Shown: positions 27,401 to 36,500 of the stretch, piece by piece
Position numbering within the stretch: the first letter of the stretch is position 1
How the letters are laid out: each line of letters begins with the position of its first letter
Assembly: GCA_963846165.1 (NCBI GenBank)
Contig: CAWJUU010000005.1
Location: 310,001-374,000 of the forward strand
DNA: 64,000 bases
From: WHSW01 sp963846165
GTDB lineage: Bacteria; Actinomycetota; Thermoleophilia; Solirubrobacterales; 70-9
Direction of reading: 5' to 3'
Notes under the pieces: generated by a model
Database searches by the model: none
Told to the model about the DNA's origin: nothing
What the model saw: the letters and a program-made list of their open reading frames with translations, nothing else
Made by a program: the position numbers and the translations under genes

Positions 27401-28132
27401 ATGCTGGTCCTCCTGCTCGCCGCAACCGGGACCGCCCTCGCGACGGGCCTCGGCGCGATTCCCGTCTTCCTGCTCGGGACGCGCGCAGCGGCGCTGCAAC
27501 CGCTGCTTCTCGGGATCGCAGCGGGCACGATGACCGTCGCCTCAGTGGCGGGGCTGATCCTGCCCGGCCTCGACGACGGGTCGGCGGGTTCGGTCGGCGC
27601 CGGCCTGGCGGCCGGCGCCCTGTTCCTGGTAGGGGTTCGCAGCGCGCTCGAGGCGCGCCAGCGCCACGTCGAGCGCGCCTTGAGTGCGGGCATACGCACC
27701 TCGGTCCTCGTTTTCGTGGTTCTTCTGGTCCACAGCCTCCCCGAGGGTTTCGCGATCGGCACGGCCTACGCCTCGGACACCGCCGGCCTGAGCCTGTTCG
27801 TGATCGCCGCGATCGCGGTTCAGAACATCCCCGAGGGAACCAGCGTCGCGATCCCGATGGCCGCGGCCGGGCTCTCACGATCGCGTCAGTTCTGGGGAGC
27901 CGTCGCGACCAGCGCACCGCAGCCGGCTGGCGCCGCGATCGCCTTCCTCCTCGTCGAGGAAGTCGAGCCGTTGTTGCCGCTCTCGTTCGGGTTCGCAGCC
28001 GGCGCCATGCTGGCGCTGGTGATCGTTGAGCTGCTACCCGATGCGGTCCGCGGCGGCAGAGCCGGCGCGGCGCTCGGGACTGCCCTCGGCGCGGTGGGGA
28101 TGCTTGCCCTCAGCGCTGCCCTCGGCGTTTAG
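27401..28132 (+). CDS. ZIP-family metal transporter
   Basis: The 243-residue membrane protein has about eight helices. Helix 4 has VHSLPEGFAIGTAYAS and helix 5 has IAVQNIPEGTSVAIPMAAAG, the paired HxxPEG / NxPEG metal-binding motifs of ZIP transporters. There is no long His-rich loop, as is normal for the bacterial GufA-like group. It lies convergent to the flavoprotein gene. The metal (Zn or other divalent) is not fixed by sequence. Confidence 0.88.
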   Translation: MLVLLLAATGTALATGLGAIPVFLLGTRAAALQPLLLGIAAGTMTVASVAGLILPGLDDGSAGSVGAGLAAGALFLVGVRSALEARQRHVERALSAGIRTSVLVFVVLLVHSLPEGFAIGTAYASDTAGLSLFVIAAIAVQNIPEGTSVAIPMAAAGLSRSRQFWGAVATSAPQPAGAAIAFLLVEEVEPLLPLSFGFAAGAMLALVIVELLPDAVRGGRAGAALGTALGAVGMLALSAALGV

Positions 28133-28151
28133 GCTCCGACCAGAGGCCTGT

Positions 28152-28170
28152 CGAGGCCGGCGCGGCCTCG
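28152..28170. terminator. hairpin between convergent genes
   Basis: CGAGGCC and GGCCTCG form a 7-bp stem around GGCGC in the 44-bp gap between the ZIP gene and the flavoprotein gene. It lacks a T run and may end transcription from both sides. Confidence 0.4.
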
Positions 28171-28176
28171 CGGGAA

Positions 28177-29394
28177 TCAGTCGATGCGCGGAGAGCTGTA
28201 GGGATCGAGCGCCATCGGCTCCTCGTGCCACTCATGCGGCAACGACACCTCCACGTCGAGCGAGTGCCGCGGAGGGTCCGGCTCCCCATGAGCGTCGCCG
28301 CGGTCGAGGAAGGGCGCCAGGTAGCGCCCGCTGATCTTGTGTGGAGGCCACCACAGGCAGTCGAGGGAGGCCTCGTCGACGCCGCCGCCCCCCGCGACGT
28401 CGGCGCGGAGGTGAAGTGACTCGTCCCCCGTGATCAGCTTGCCTCGCAGTACGGGATGGAAAGGCTCTACGGTGATCGCGGCGCCTAGGCGCTCGGCCAT
28501 ATGCGCGGCGGCCGCATCCGCCTGCTGCGTGCCGAGGCCGCCCTGCTTGATCGGGAAGTTCGTGCCGTCTCCGGCCGCATAGACGTCATCGACGCCGGTG
28601 ACCCGAGCATGCTCGTCGATGGGGATGAAGCCGCCCTCGTCGTGGGGCAGGCCGGGGAGCGCCGGCCCGTCCATGGCCGGCAGCGCGACCACCTCCGCCG
28701 CCTCGATTCGCCGGTCTCCCGGCGTCAGGATCAGCTCGTTCCCCTCGCCCTCGTGCGTATGCGCGCCAGTCTCGACCTCGATCCCGCGCGCGGAGAGGAG
28801 CTCCGCGACCGCCGCGCTGGCCGTCGGCCCGAAGATCGCGAGCGGAGCCTCCTCGGGCGTGACGATGGTGAGCTGGACGTCGTCGACTCCGAGCTCGAGC
28901 GCGCGGCGTTGCGTCATCAGGGCGATCTCATAGATCGGCAGCGCCCAAGTTACGCCGGAGGGGACCACGAAGGCGATCCGCCGCTGTCCCTCGCCGCCTT
29001 GGAGGAGCTCGTTGATCCGGAGCGGCTCGCCGCCCGATGGAAACGTCCGCGCGCGTTCCAGTGCGGGATGAAAGCGCCCGCCCGCGCAGACGATCAGGAA
29101 GTCGTAGTCGAGCGTCGCGCCGTCGTCGAGCTCGAGGGTGTGCTCGTCGGGCCGCACGCTCTTCGCCGCCTTCTGGACGAACCGGGCGCCGAGCGCTGAG
29201 GCCAGCGGCGCCAGCGCGTGCTGTTCCGCCGGCCCGAGGTCGAACGGCTCCTCGACCAGCAGCGGCTTGTAGACGAAGTCGGGGTCGGGGGCGACGAGCG
29301 TCACCTCGGCACGATCACCCGCCAGATCATGCAGCGCCAGCAGCGCTTCCAGCCCGGCCACGCCGCCGCCGACGATGACCACTCGCCGGTTCAT
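28177..29394 (-). CDS. NDH-2/SQR-like FAD-dependent oxidoreductase
   Basis: This 405-residue flavoprotein has the FAD dinucleotide motif VVIVGGGVAGLEALLAL, FVYKPLLVEEPF as in type II NADH dehydrogenases and sulfide:quinone reductases, LDYDFLIVCAGG, and the second FAD motif VDDVYAAGDGTNFPIKQGG. It lacks the paired redox Cys expected in a true SQR at the usual sites, so an NDH-2-type quinone reductase is favoured. It has no membrane helix, so peripheral attachment would be expected. It runs convergent to the ZIP gene. Confidence 0.82.
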   Translation of the reverse strand: MNRRVVIVGGGVAGLEALLALHDLAGDRAEVTLVAPDPDFVYKPLLVEEPFDLGPAEQHALAPLASALGARFVQKAAKSVRPDEHTLELDDGATLDYDFLIVCAGGRFHPALERARTFPSGGEPLRINELLQGGEGQRRIAFVVPSGVTWALPIYEIALMTQRRALELGVDDVQLTIVTPEEAPLAIFGPTASAAVAELLSARGIEVETGAHTHEGEGNELILTPGDRRIEAAEVVALPAMDGPALPGLPHDEGGFIPIDEHARVTGVDDVYAAGDGTNFPIKQGGLGTQQADAAAAHMAERLGAAITVEPFHPVLRGKLITGDESLHLRADVAGGGGVDEASLDCLWWPPHKISGRYLAPFLDRGDAHGEPDPPRHSLDVEVSLPHEWHEEPMALDPYSSPRID

Positions 29395-29601
29395 GAAGCT
29401 CGCTCGCCCACGCGGAAGGCATCATGCCGGAATCGCGCGCTCGCGTGCCAATGCTTGCGCCGCTCGACGCGACTCGGCGTGCACGCGGACCTTACTCGGG
29501 GTCGATCAGCTCCCCACCGCCGGGCAAAGCGGGTCGGGTGCGGGCGCCGCTCCAAAAAAAGCGGTTCACGGCGAGTTGCCGCTGCCGTCGCGACGCCGCG
29601 A

Positions 29602-31000
29602 TCACCGGGGCGGGATGTTCTGGTTGAGGCGGAAGAAGTTGTCGGGGTCGTACTTGCGCTTCAGCGCCCGCAGGCGGTCGTACTTCTCGGCCCCGTAGGC
29701 CTCGCGGACCCGCTCCTGGCCCTCCTCCATGAGGAAGTTGACGTAGACGCTCGTGTGGTGGGGCTCGAGCGCCGACCAGAAGTCCCGCACCCATTCCCGC
29801 TCCGCGTCGAAGCCTGCGCTCGTCTCGGTCATCCCGGTGATGTTGAACGTGTGTCCTGCGTCGCGGCCGTTGAAGGCCGTCTCCTCCGCCGGCACACGCG
29901 CCACCGCGCCTCCGAGCTGCCAGATCGGGAACGCCGTCCGCGGCGACCGGATCCGGCAGCGCGTGGTCGACGGCGATGTCGATCACCTCGTCGCTGAGCT
30001 CGGCCACGTCGCAGGCCCGCATGTAGTACCACCAGTCGTGGGGGAAGGACGCGTCGAACATCGCCTGGTGCTCGACGTAGGGCTTCGGCTCGCACAGGTC
30101 GAGCACCGGCGAGCCGAACGCCTTCAGCGGCGCCACCACCGCCTCGCCCTCCTCGACCGGGCCCGCATAGCAGCAGGCGACGGCCACGACCGGCTTGCCG
30201 TGGAGCTCCGGGGGCACAAAGGGAAGCGGCGGCGCCTTGCGCTGGATCACGATCGTCATCAGCTCGTCCGGCGCCTCGGCGCTCCAATCGCGATAGAAGC
30301 GCAGCAGAGCGCGGGCGCCTGCTCCATCGGCCAGAAGATCGGTCCGGCAAAGACGATCGGCCCCACCGGGTGGAGGCGAAACTCGAACTCGGTGACGATC
30401 CCGAAGTTGCCGCCACCGCCCCGCAGGCCCCAGAAGAGGTCGGGGTTCTCGGTCTCGCTCGCCGTCACGAACTCGCCCTCGGCGGTGACCAGGTCGACGG
30501 AGAGGAGCTGGTCGATCGTCAGCCCGTGCTTTCGCTGAAGCCAGCCGATGCCGCCGCCGAGCGTCAGTCCCGCGACCCCGGTATGGGTGACGATCCCGCC
30601 CGTCGTCGCGAGCCCGAAGGCCTGCGTCTCGCGGTCGAGCTCACCCCAGAGCACGCCAGCCTGAGCCCGCGCCGTGCGCGCCTCCGGGTCGACCCTGATC
30701 CCCTTCATCGGCCCGAGGTCGATGACGACGCCGCCGTCGCAGACGGAGAGGCCGGGGAAGCTGTGGCCTCCGCTTCGGACGGCGACCGCGAGCCCGGCGC
30801 TGCTGCGCGAACCTCACCGCCGCGATCACGTCGGCGACGCCGGCGCAGCGGGCGATCAGCGCCGGGGACCGATCGATCGACCCGTTCCAGACCTTGCGGT
30901 GCGCGTCGTAGGTGGGATCCCCCGGGGAGACGAGCTGCCCGCGGAAGGATCCTTCGAGCTCGTGCAGTGCGGACTGATCGGGCTTGGTCTGGGGTGTCAT
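29602..31000 (-). CDS. BBE-type FAD-linked oxidase, frame disrupted
   Basis: This is a berberine-bridge-like flavoprotein oxidase. Segments in order: YDAHRKVWNGSIDRSPALIA; the FAD-binding VRSGGHSFPGLSVCDGG with the His that binds FAD covalently; TGGIVTHTGVAGLTLGGGIG; LFWGLRGGGGNFGIVTEFEF; and the C-terminal BBE motif YDPDNFFRLNQNIPP. Frame changes near 30800, 30302 and 29938 interrupt a protein of about 466 residues. Each piece is well conserved and free of internal stops, so errors in the consensus are likelier than decay. Substrate unknown (sugars or secondary metabolites are typical). Confidence 0.82.
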
Positions 31001-31107
31001 CGCGGCCGAAGCGGACGATAGCTCCGATCGCCGCCTCCCTGGTCAACCGAGTAGTCCCTGCCGCCGCCGTCGGGCAACCCCTCGCGCATTGGCTGCTACC
31101 GCCAGTC

Positions 31108-32232
31108 CTAGACCAGCTCGCGACCGCGTGCCACGTCGATCCGATCGGAGGCGCGGTCCATGAACCGCCATACGCGCCGCCGCCCGCCGGGGGTCAAGAG
31201 GACGGCGATCGTGCCTAGGGCCTGACCCGCGTCCGATTTCTCGCAGGTGTAGTGGATGCCGAGCTCGTGGTCGGCGCTCCGGCTCCCCGAGGTCCTGCCC
31301 GCGAGCGCCTCGAGCCCCTCGCGGACCGCTTCCTGGGCGACGTCGTGGGGGAAGTTGTACTCGCCGCCCCCGCCGACCGAGGAGATCAGGCTCAGCTTCG
31401 GGTCGATCGCCTCGACCAGCTCCAGATTGACCCCGTGCTTGGAACCGTGGTGGGGAACCTTGAACACGTCGGCGCGCAACGGAACCGTGCCTCTGGCCGC
31501 GCGCAGCGCCTGACTCGCCGCCGTGCGCTCCGGGCCGAGCTGGGGGAAGTCGACGAGCGTCTGGGACCAGGAGAGCGTCTGGGCGTCGGCGCCGAGGATC
31601 AACGACTTCGAGCTCGGCAGCTTGACGTAGGTGCGGTCCTCGTGGCGCTGGATCACGCGGGAGGCGGGGAAGTCGAGCTTGAGCGCGATCGATGCGTTGT
31701 TGATCTCGATCCCGTAGGAGTCGAAGCGGCCCCGAAGCCCGATCCCGGGTGCGAGGACCGTGATCTGCAGATTGCCGGTGAAGCGACATGCTCCGCTGGT
31801 CGGCTGGGTGTGACGCAGGTCGTAATCCTCGATCGCCCGCATCATCTCCGCGTAGCTGTTCGTCGTGTGGTAGTAGCCGGGCTCCCACACCTCCTCGACG
31901 AGCGAGTGGAAGCGGTCGAGGAAGGTCGCCATGCCGCCGATGTGGTCCTCGTGAGGATGAGTGGCGACGACGAGGCTGAAGAGACGATCCGTCTCGGGGA
32001 GCAGCGTCGACGTCGCGAGGTGATCGAGGAAGGCGGACAGCTTCGGCGCGCCGGCGACGTCGACCACGATCGCCCGGCGACGTCCCGCTCGATCCGCCGG
32101 CAGCAGCAGAAGCTGGGTGTCGCCGTCGCCGACGTTGAGCAGGAAGTAGACGAGGTCCGCGGGCGCGCAGGCCTCCTCGAACCCGCCCTCCGGGCCGAGC
32201 CTGGCCTCGGGGACCGCAGCCGGCGCACTCAT
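31108..32232 (-). CDS. metallo-beta-lactamase-fold hydrolase, ComEC-like
   Basis: The 374-residue enzyme starts with VYFLLNVGDGDTQLLLLP and has the metal motif VVATHPHEDHIGGM (HxHxDH). Further ligands are likely in LILGADAQ and VFKVPHHGSKHG, the pattern of ComEC-type and related MBL phosphoesterases. There are no membrane helices, so it is a free cytoplasmic domain. It is the last gene of the four-gene chain; its start overlaps the preceding stop by 4 nt. A nuclease or cyclic-nucleotide phosphodiesterase activity is possible but not shown. Confidence 0.8.
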   Translation of the reverse strand: MSAPAAVPEARLGPEGGFEEACAPADLVYFLLNVGDGDTQLLLLPADRAGRRRAIVVDVAGAPKLSAFLDHLATSTLLPETDRLFSLVVATHPHEDHIGGMATFLDRFHSLVEEVWEPGYYHTTNSYAEMMRAIEDYDLRHTQPTSGACRFTGNLQITVLAPGIGLRGRFDSYGIEINNASIALKLDFPASRVIQRHEDRTYVKLPSSKSLILGADAQTLSWSQTLVDFPQLGPERTAASQALRAARGTVPLRADVFKVPHHGSKHGVNLELVEAIDPKLSLISSVGGGGEYNFPHDVAQEAVREGLEALAGRTSGSRSADHELGIHYTCEKSDAGQALGTIAVLLTPGGRRRVWRFMDRASDRIDVARGRELV

Positions 32233-32795
32233 GGCGTCATGTCGAGCGCCTCGCTGGCGATCTCGTAGACGTCGTCCTCGCTCATCGTCGGCGCCACGGC
32301 GCCGAAGAGCGCGGCCTTGGCCGCGTCGCGTGCGTCAGCCGAAACGTCATAGATCGGCGGCGAAAGCCAGCGCGTGAGCGCCGGCACCGCGGCGATTCGG
32401 CCGCGCGGGCGGGTGACCTCAGCGGCGAACGCATCGCCGATCCGAACCGGTCTCTGTCGTACCGGCGCCGGGCCCGCCGGCGTGTCGGGCACCGCTCGCT
32501 CGGCTTCGAGGAACGGCTCGAGCTCATCGAGCCGTGCTCCCACACGCCAGCTGGAGCCGCTGAACCGCACCCGTCCCTTCGCGTCGAGCCGCGGCCAGCT
32601 CGCGACCACGAGGCCCGCGACCTCCTTCGAAAGCTCGTCGACGACGATGTAGGAGAGTGCCGGCCACGAGATCGGCGCGTGTGCAAAGCCCCGCGGTACC
32701 CAGGCGGGGGCGTCGGCCGGAAGCGGGGCCGCCCGATCACGCGGCAGCCAGCTGCGCCGTTCCGGGCCGCCGCCGCCGGCGGGCGCCTTGCTCAT
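32229..32795 (-). CDS. hypothetical protein in lipase/hydrolase operon
   Basis: I do not recognise this 188-residue protein. It has no signal peptide or membrane helix. A conserved-looking core runs VPRGFAHAPISWPALSYIVV, SKEVAGLVVASWPRLDAKGR and RVGARLDELEPFLEAE, and the C-terminus MSEDDVYEIASEALDMTP is acidic and helical. It overlaps both neighbours by 4 nt (patatin upstream, MBL hydrolase downstream), so its product is probably made in step with theirs and may bridge or regulate the two enzymes. Confidence 0.65.
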   Translation of the reverse strand: MSKAPAGGGGPERRSWLPRDRAAPLPADAPAWVPRGFAHAPISWPALSYIVVDELSKEVAGLVVASWPRLDAKGRVRFSGSSWRVGARLDELEPFLEAERAVPDTPAGPAPVRQRPVRIGDAFAAEVTRPRGRIAAVPALTRWLSPPIYDVSADARDAAKAALFGAVAPTMSEDDVYEIASEALDMTP

Positions 32796-33943
32796 CCGAC
32801 ACCGACCTCGGGGTAGGGAAAGCCGACGGGAGCCGCGAGGCCCTGATCGAGGCGGGTGCGGATCGCCGCGTCGCAGGCGGCGAAACCCCAGTTGATCAGG
32901 CGCTCCTGGAGCGGGTCCTCGAGCGCCCGAAGCCGAGTCGGCACCACGGCCAGCGCCAGCGTCCGATCGGCGGGGCACGGGAGCGCCCCCGGACAGCCGA
33001 AGGTATCGATCTCCGAGCGAATCCCCCAGTAGGCGCCCAGGCGCCCGCCCGAGCCGTATGCGTCATGGATCTGTCGCTTGCGCAGCTCGCGGACCTGGTT
33101 GTCGATCACCTTGAGCACGCGCATCGACTGCCGCGGCCAATCGGCGGGCGGATCCGGATCGTCGGCGAGCTGGCCGCCGGCGTCGGAGACCAGGACCGTC
33201 AGACAGCGCTTCCAGACCGTTTCCAGCCCGAGGTTGTCGTAGACCCCCCCGTCGGCGAGGACGACGCGATCGCGGTACTCGCGCCCGGTCAGCTCGTTGC
33301 CGTCGACCGTCTCCCACCGCTGGTCGTCGAGGTCGAGCACGAACGGCGAGAGCACCGGCGGAAACGCGGCCGAGGCTGCGACGGCCTCGGCGAGCGCGGT
33401 CGAGGGCGAGCGGATCGTGCCGACGCGATAGTCCGCCATGTAGGGCTTCGAGAATCGCCACAGGACCCCGGAGGCGAGGTTGGTGGCGTTGATGACGAAG
33501 CGCGGGCTGTCGGGCAGGTCCTGGAGCGTGCGGCCGCCGAACAGGTGCTTACGCAGCGCGGCGGCGACGCGCTCGCCGATCGTCTCGGGGGTCAGGATGC
33601 CGAGCGCGATCGCCCCCTCGTCGACGGTCCGCGACGCCAGCTCGCGGACCGGCGCGACGACGAGCTTCTCAAAGTTCTCGCCGACGCCGCGCTCGTCGAA
33701 GCCGAGCTCGCCCCAGCCCTGCCCCAGCACCGCGGCGGTGATCGAGCCGCCGGAGACGCTCGAGACCCGATCGAGCCGAGCGAGCAGGCCGGCGTCGCTG
33801 AGCCGCCACAGCGAGCCGAGGTGAAAGAGCATCGCTCGATAGCCACCGCCCGAGAGGCAGAGCCCGACCCCGTCGGTGGGCTCGGAGCGCTCGTCGGTCG
33901 GAAGCCAGCGAACCGGATCGGGGCTGGCTTCCGCAACGCTCAC
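32792..33943 (-). CDS. patatin-like phospholipase
   Basis: The 383-residue protein is a Ser-Asp dyad lipase. The oxyanion motif is CLSGGGYRAMLFHLGSLWRL, the nucleophile elbow is VSSVSGGSITAAVLG (GxSxG-type) and the catalytic Asp is in RVVLADGGVYDNLG. There is no signal peptide, so it acts on internal phospholipids or is delivered elsewhere. Patatins serve as effectors in CBASS and other defence systems, but no nucleotide cyclase lies nearby. It overlaps the peptidoglycan-hydrolase gene and the unknown gene by 4 nt each. Confidence 0.88.
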   Translation of the reverse strand: MSVAEASPDPVRWLPTDERSEPTDGVGLCLSGGGYRAMLFHLGSLWRLSDAGLLARLDRVSSVSGGSITAAVLGQGWGELGFDERGVGENFEKLVVAPVRELASRTVDEGAIALGILTPETIGERVAAALRKHLFGGRTLQDLPDSPRFVINATNLASGVLWRFSKPYMADYRVGTIRSPSTALAEAVAASAAFPPVLSPFVLDLDDQRWETVDGNELTGREYRDRVVLADGGVYDNLGLETVWKRCLTVLVSDAGGQLADDPDPPADWPRQSMRVLKVIDNQVRELRKRQIHDAYGSGGRLGAYWGIRSEIDTFGCPGALPCPADRTLALAVVPTRLRALEDPLQERLINWGFAACDAAIRTRLDQGLAAPVGFPYPEVGVG

Positions 33944-35139
33944 CAGCGGGCGCGGGAGCCGCGCGAGTCACCGTGGCGGGAGCCGCTCGGATAACGGCCG
34001 AAGCCGCCGCTCGCGAAGACCTTCTCGCAGGCCGCGTCAAACTGGCCCGGGCCGAAGCTCTGCACCGTCTGCACGGTGAAGTCGGCGGCGTCGGCCTGCA
34101 TGTGCCGGCTCTGGCTCGCGCCGCCGACCGCCGAGTTGTGTGCGGGGGTCCGGTACCAGCTCAGGATCGGAAGCGGCTTGTCGCCGAGCGCATGGCGCAG
34201 CTTCTCCAAGGCGAAGGCCTCGCGTTGGGCATTCGTGCGCAGGTTCGCCGGCACCGGGCTGTTCTGCGAATCGTGGCAGGCGGTCTCCTTGCGCTCGAAG
34301 TGCGGGGAGGCATAACCGTTCTGCCAGCACAGCTCGCGGAACTTGGCCGAGTTCGAGGCGGCGTCATCCCATGGCTTCTGCCACAGCGGCCAGTACTGCG
34401 ACGGCACCCACCGCGGCACCTCTGCCGGTCGCCCGGGCTCGGGATCCGGCTCGGGCGGCAGCTCGGCCGCCTGCTCCTCCTTCGGCTTGCGATCGCGCTT
34501 CGCCAGCCCGAGGATCTCCTTCTCCGAAACCAGCGAGCGGTTCATGTCGACGCCGCCCTTGACCCCCGAGCAGCTGCCGCTGTCGGTCCACTGCCAGATC
34601 GCGGCACCATCCCACGGCTCGAGCGCCCGGGGCTGGTCGACCGCCCATTCGGCCTGGTGCAGGAAGCACTTGGCGATCACCTGACGATCGCCCTTCGAGA
34701 GATGGGGAAGGACCAGGGCCCAGAAGCCCGGCATCGTGTAGATGCCCGGGTAATGGCCCTCGGACTTGTGATAGGCGCGGACGAACTCGGCGACGTGGCG
34801 CGCGCACTTCGCGTTCGGCTGCGCATTCGAGGTCTCGAAGTCGTAGATCAGCGGCAGGTCTCCGGGCCAGCGCCAGCCGCGCGATTTCGCGAACCCAAGG
34901 ACCATCGCCGCCTCGGCCGCCCCGTCGCGCTCGTTGTTCTGCGGCGAGGCGACGCGGGCGAAGTAATACGGGGCCAGCAGCAGGCCCGCCTCGCGGGCGG
35001 CATCGACCCGGCCCTCGGTGTAGAACGGGTCGCGGTGATCGCCGTCGGACACCCGCACGATCGCAAGCTCGTGATCGCCTGCGACTCGCTTCCAATTGAC
35101 GTCGCCCTGGTGCTCTGATACGTCGGGACCGGTGAACAT
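33940..35139 (-). CDS. two-domain peptidoglycan hydrolase (GH25 muramidase + M15 peptidase)
   Basis: In this 399-residue protein, residues 1-190 are a GH25 lysozyme domain: TGPDVSEHQGDVNWKRV with the first catalytic Asp, and LPLIYDFETSNAQ with the DxE pair. A Pro/Glu-rich linker follows, then an M15-type D,D-carboxypeptidase domain with ILSWYRTPAHNSAVGG and SRHMQADAADF carrying metal ligands. No signal peptide is visible. ATG 35139 has a GGGAGG ribosome site. It resembles an endolysin, but the neighbours are not phage genes; export by an unknown route or use as an effector is possible. Confidence 0.85.
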   Translation of the reverse strand: MFTGPDVSEHQGDVNWKRVAGDHELAIVRVSDGDHRDPFYTEGRVDAAREAGLLLAPYYFARVASPQNNERDGAAEAAMVLGFAKSRGWRWPGDLPLIYDFETSNAQPNAKCARHVAEFVRAYHKSEGHYPGIYTMPGFWALVLPHLSKGDRQVIAKCFLHQAEWAVDQPRALEPWDGAAIWQWTDSGSCSGVKGGVDMNRSLVSEKEILGLAKRDRKPKEEQAAELPPEPDPEPGRPAEVPRWVPSQYWPLWQKPWDDAASNSAKFRELCWQNGYASPHFERKETACHDSQNSPVPANLRTNAQREAFALEKLRHALGDKPLPILSWYRTPAHNSAVGGASQSRHMQADAADFTVQTVQSFGPGQFDAACEKVFASGGFGRYPSGSRHGDSRGSRARW

Positions 35140-35242
35140 CTCAGCCTCCCCAGGTCTACGTGGCCCTAGGCCCTGGCTCTCAGGCTCAGTCTCTCCCCTC
35201 TGCGGCCGCAGCGCAAGTGTTATCTGGACGAATGGCCGACGG

Positions 35243-35263
35243 GGTTTTGTGTACACGAAAACC
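35243..35263. promoter_or_regulatory. inverted repeat in the divergent promoter
   Basis: The 8-bp palindrome GTGTACAC (35249-35256) is flanked by GGTTTT and AAAACC arms, offset by one base. It lies in the 161-bp gap between the hydrolase chain and the Vps62-like chain. It precedes a TAGGCT -10 element (35268-35273), placing it over the plus-strand -35 region. It looks like an operator for the whole divergent locus; no regulator gene is adjacent. Confidence 0.5.
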
Positions 35264-35300
35264 GGTGTAGGCTCGCGAGCACCGAGGAGGCGAACGCTGG

Positions 35301-36500
35301 GTGACGACCGGGGCCGAGACGCGTGAGACGCCAGGCGTGCGGGCTCGCGACACAGAGCCGGGCGCGGGTTCCAATCACGATCTCGCACTACTCGAGCGCC
35401 ACAAACCGCTGCTGCGCTTCGATCGCCAATACGACTACCAACTCGCCTCGGTGCTCGGCATGGTCGAGAACCCGGGCAACCTGCTGCGGTCCGGCGACGG
35501 CGAGGTGATCGCGCGCGTCGGCGGCGACCCAGCGCTGACGCTCGAGCTCTTGACCGCCTACCCGGACGGCAGGGAGCCGCGGCCCGACGACTCGCTTTGC
35601 CAATCTCCCGACGCGCTCGGGGACGCGCGGCGGATGGAGGGTGACCCGCGCTACGCCGGCTGTCTCTACAGCCGCGTCGTCCATGACGACGGAGGGCGCG
35701 ACTGGCTGCAGTACTGGTTCTGGCTCTACTACAACCCTAAGAACCTGTTCGGCTTCGGCAAGCACGAGGGCGACTGGGAGATGATCCAGATCGGTCTCGG
35801 CGCCGACGGGCGGCCCGAGGCGCTTGCTTACGCGCAACACGACTCCGGTGAGGCACGTGGTGCCGCGGAGGTCGAGTGGATCGAGCGCGACGGCGGGCGG
35901 CACCCGGTCGTCTACGTGTCTCCGCTCTCGCACGCCTCGTACTTCGAGGCGGGCACCCACCCGTACCCGATCGGGATCGACCACCCCTACGGCGACGGGC
36001 CCGAGGCCTGGCTGCCCGTGGCGCCGTTCGGCGACTGGGTGGGCTGGCCGGGACGCTGGGGCAACAGCGAGCGGGTGATCGCAGAGCGGATCGGCAATGG
36101 CCCGCCGGGCCCGTCGCGCCAGAGCTCGAAGTGGAAGAGCCCGGCCGCGTTTCAGCGCAAGATGGGCCGGCGCAAGTTCCGCGCCATCCTCGGGCGGCTC
36201 CTCTACCGCCTCGGCAAACCCTTCTACCCGAACCCGCCCGAGCTCACCGTCCGGCTCGAGGGGAGGCGCTGCATCGTCGACTATCGCCTGGCGAACACGC
36301 GGCTGCGGCGCTCGCGGCACCTCTACCTGACCGTCCACGACGGCGAGCGGGTGATCGGGAGCAGGACGGTCCGCTACGCGGGCGACGCAGGTACCGAGAT
36401 CCTGCGTATGCCCCAGGCGCCCGCCTCGCTCGAGGTCTGGGGCAGCACTTGGAACCGCGTGCGCCAGCGCAGCGATCTGGCGGAGGCTGCCCAGAGTTGA
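35301..36500 (+). CDS. Vps62-like protein
   Basis: The 399-residue protein resembles the Vps62 (PF06101-type) fold. The best motif is WLQYWFWLYYNPKNLFGFGK followed by HEGDWEMIQIGL, then VVYVSPLSHASYFEAGTHPY. It has no signal peptide or clear membrane helix. GTG 35301 follows GAGGAGG with 10-nt spacing. The function of bacterial Vps62 proteins is unknown to me. The 3' end overlaps the dipeptidase start by 4 nt (TTGA). Confidence 0.68.
   Translation: MTTGAETRETPGVRARDTEPGAGSNHDLALLERHKPLLRFDRQYDYQLASVLGMVENPGNLLRSGDGEVIARVGGDPALTLELLTAYPDGREPRPDDSLCQSPDALGDARRMEGDPRYAGCLYSRVVHDDGGRDWLQYWFWLYYNPKNLFGFGKHEGDWEMIQIGLGADGRPEALAYAQHDSGEARGAAEVEWIERDGGRHPVVYVSPLSHASYFEAGTHPYPIGIDHPYGDGPEAWLPVAPFGDWVGWPGRWGNSERVIAERIGNGPPGPSRQSSKWKSPAAFQRKMGRRKFRAILGRLLYRLGKPFYPNPPELTVRLEGRRCIVDYRLANTRLRRSRHLYLTVHDGERVIGSRTVRYAGDAGTEILRMPQAPASLEVWGSTWNRVRQRSDLAEAAQS

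Noticed and set aside
32792..33943. Patatin gene as a CBASS effector
   Set aside because: No CD-NTase, HORMA, TRIP13 or Cap2/Cap3 gene lies in the window, so CBASS cannot be claimed.
33940..35139. GH25-M15 protein as a prophage endolysin
   Set aside because: No holin, structural, terminase or integrase genes are near, and the gene is locked in an overlapping chain with patatin and hydrolase genes.
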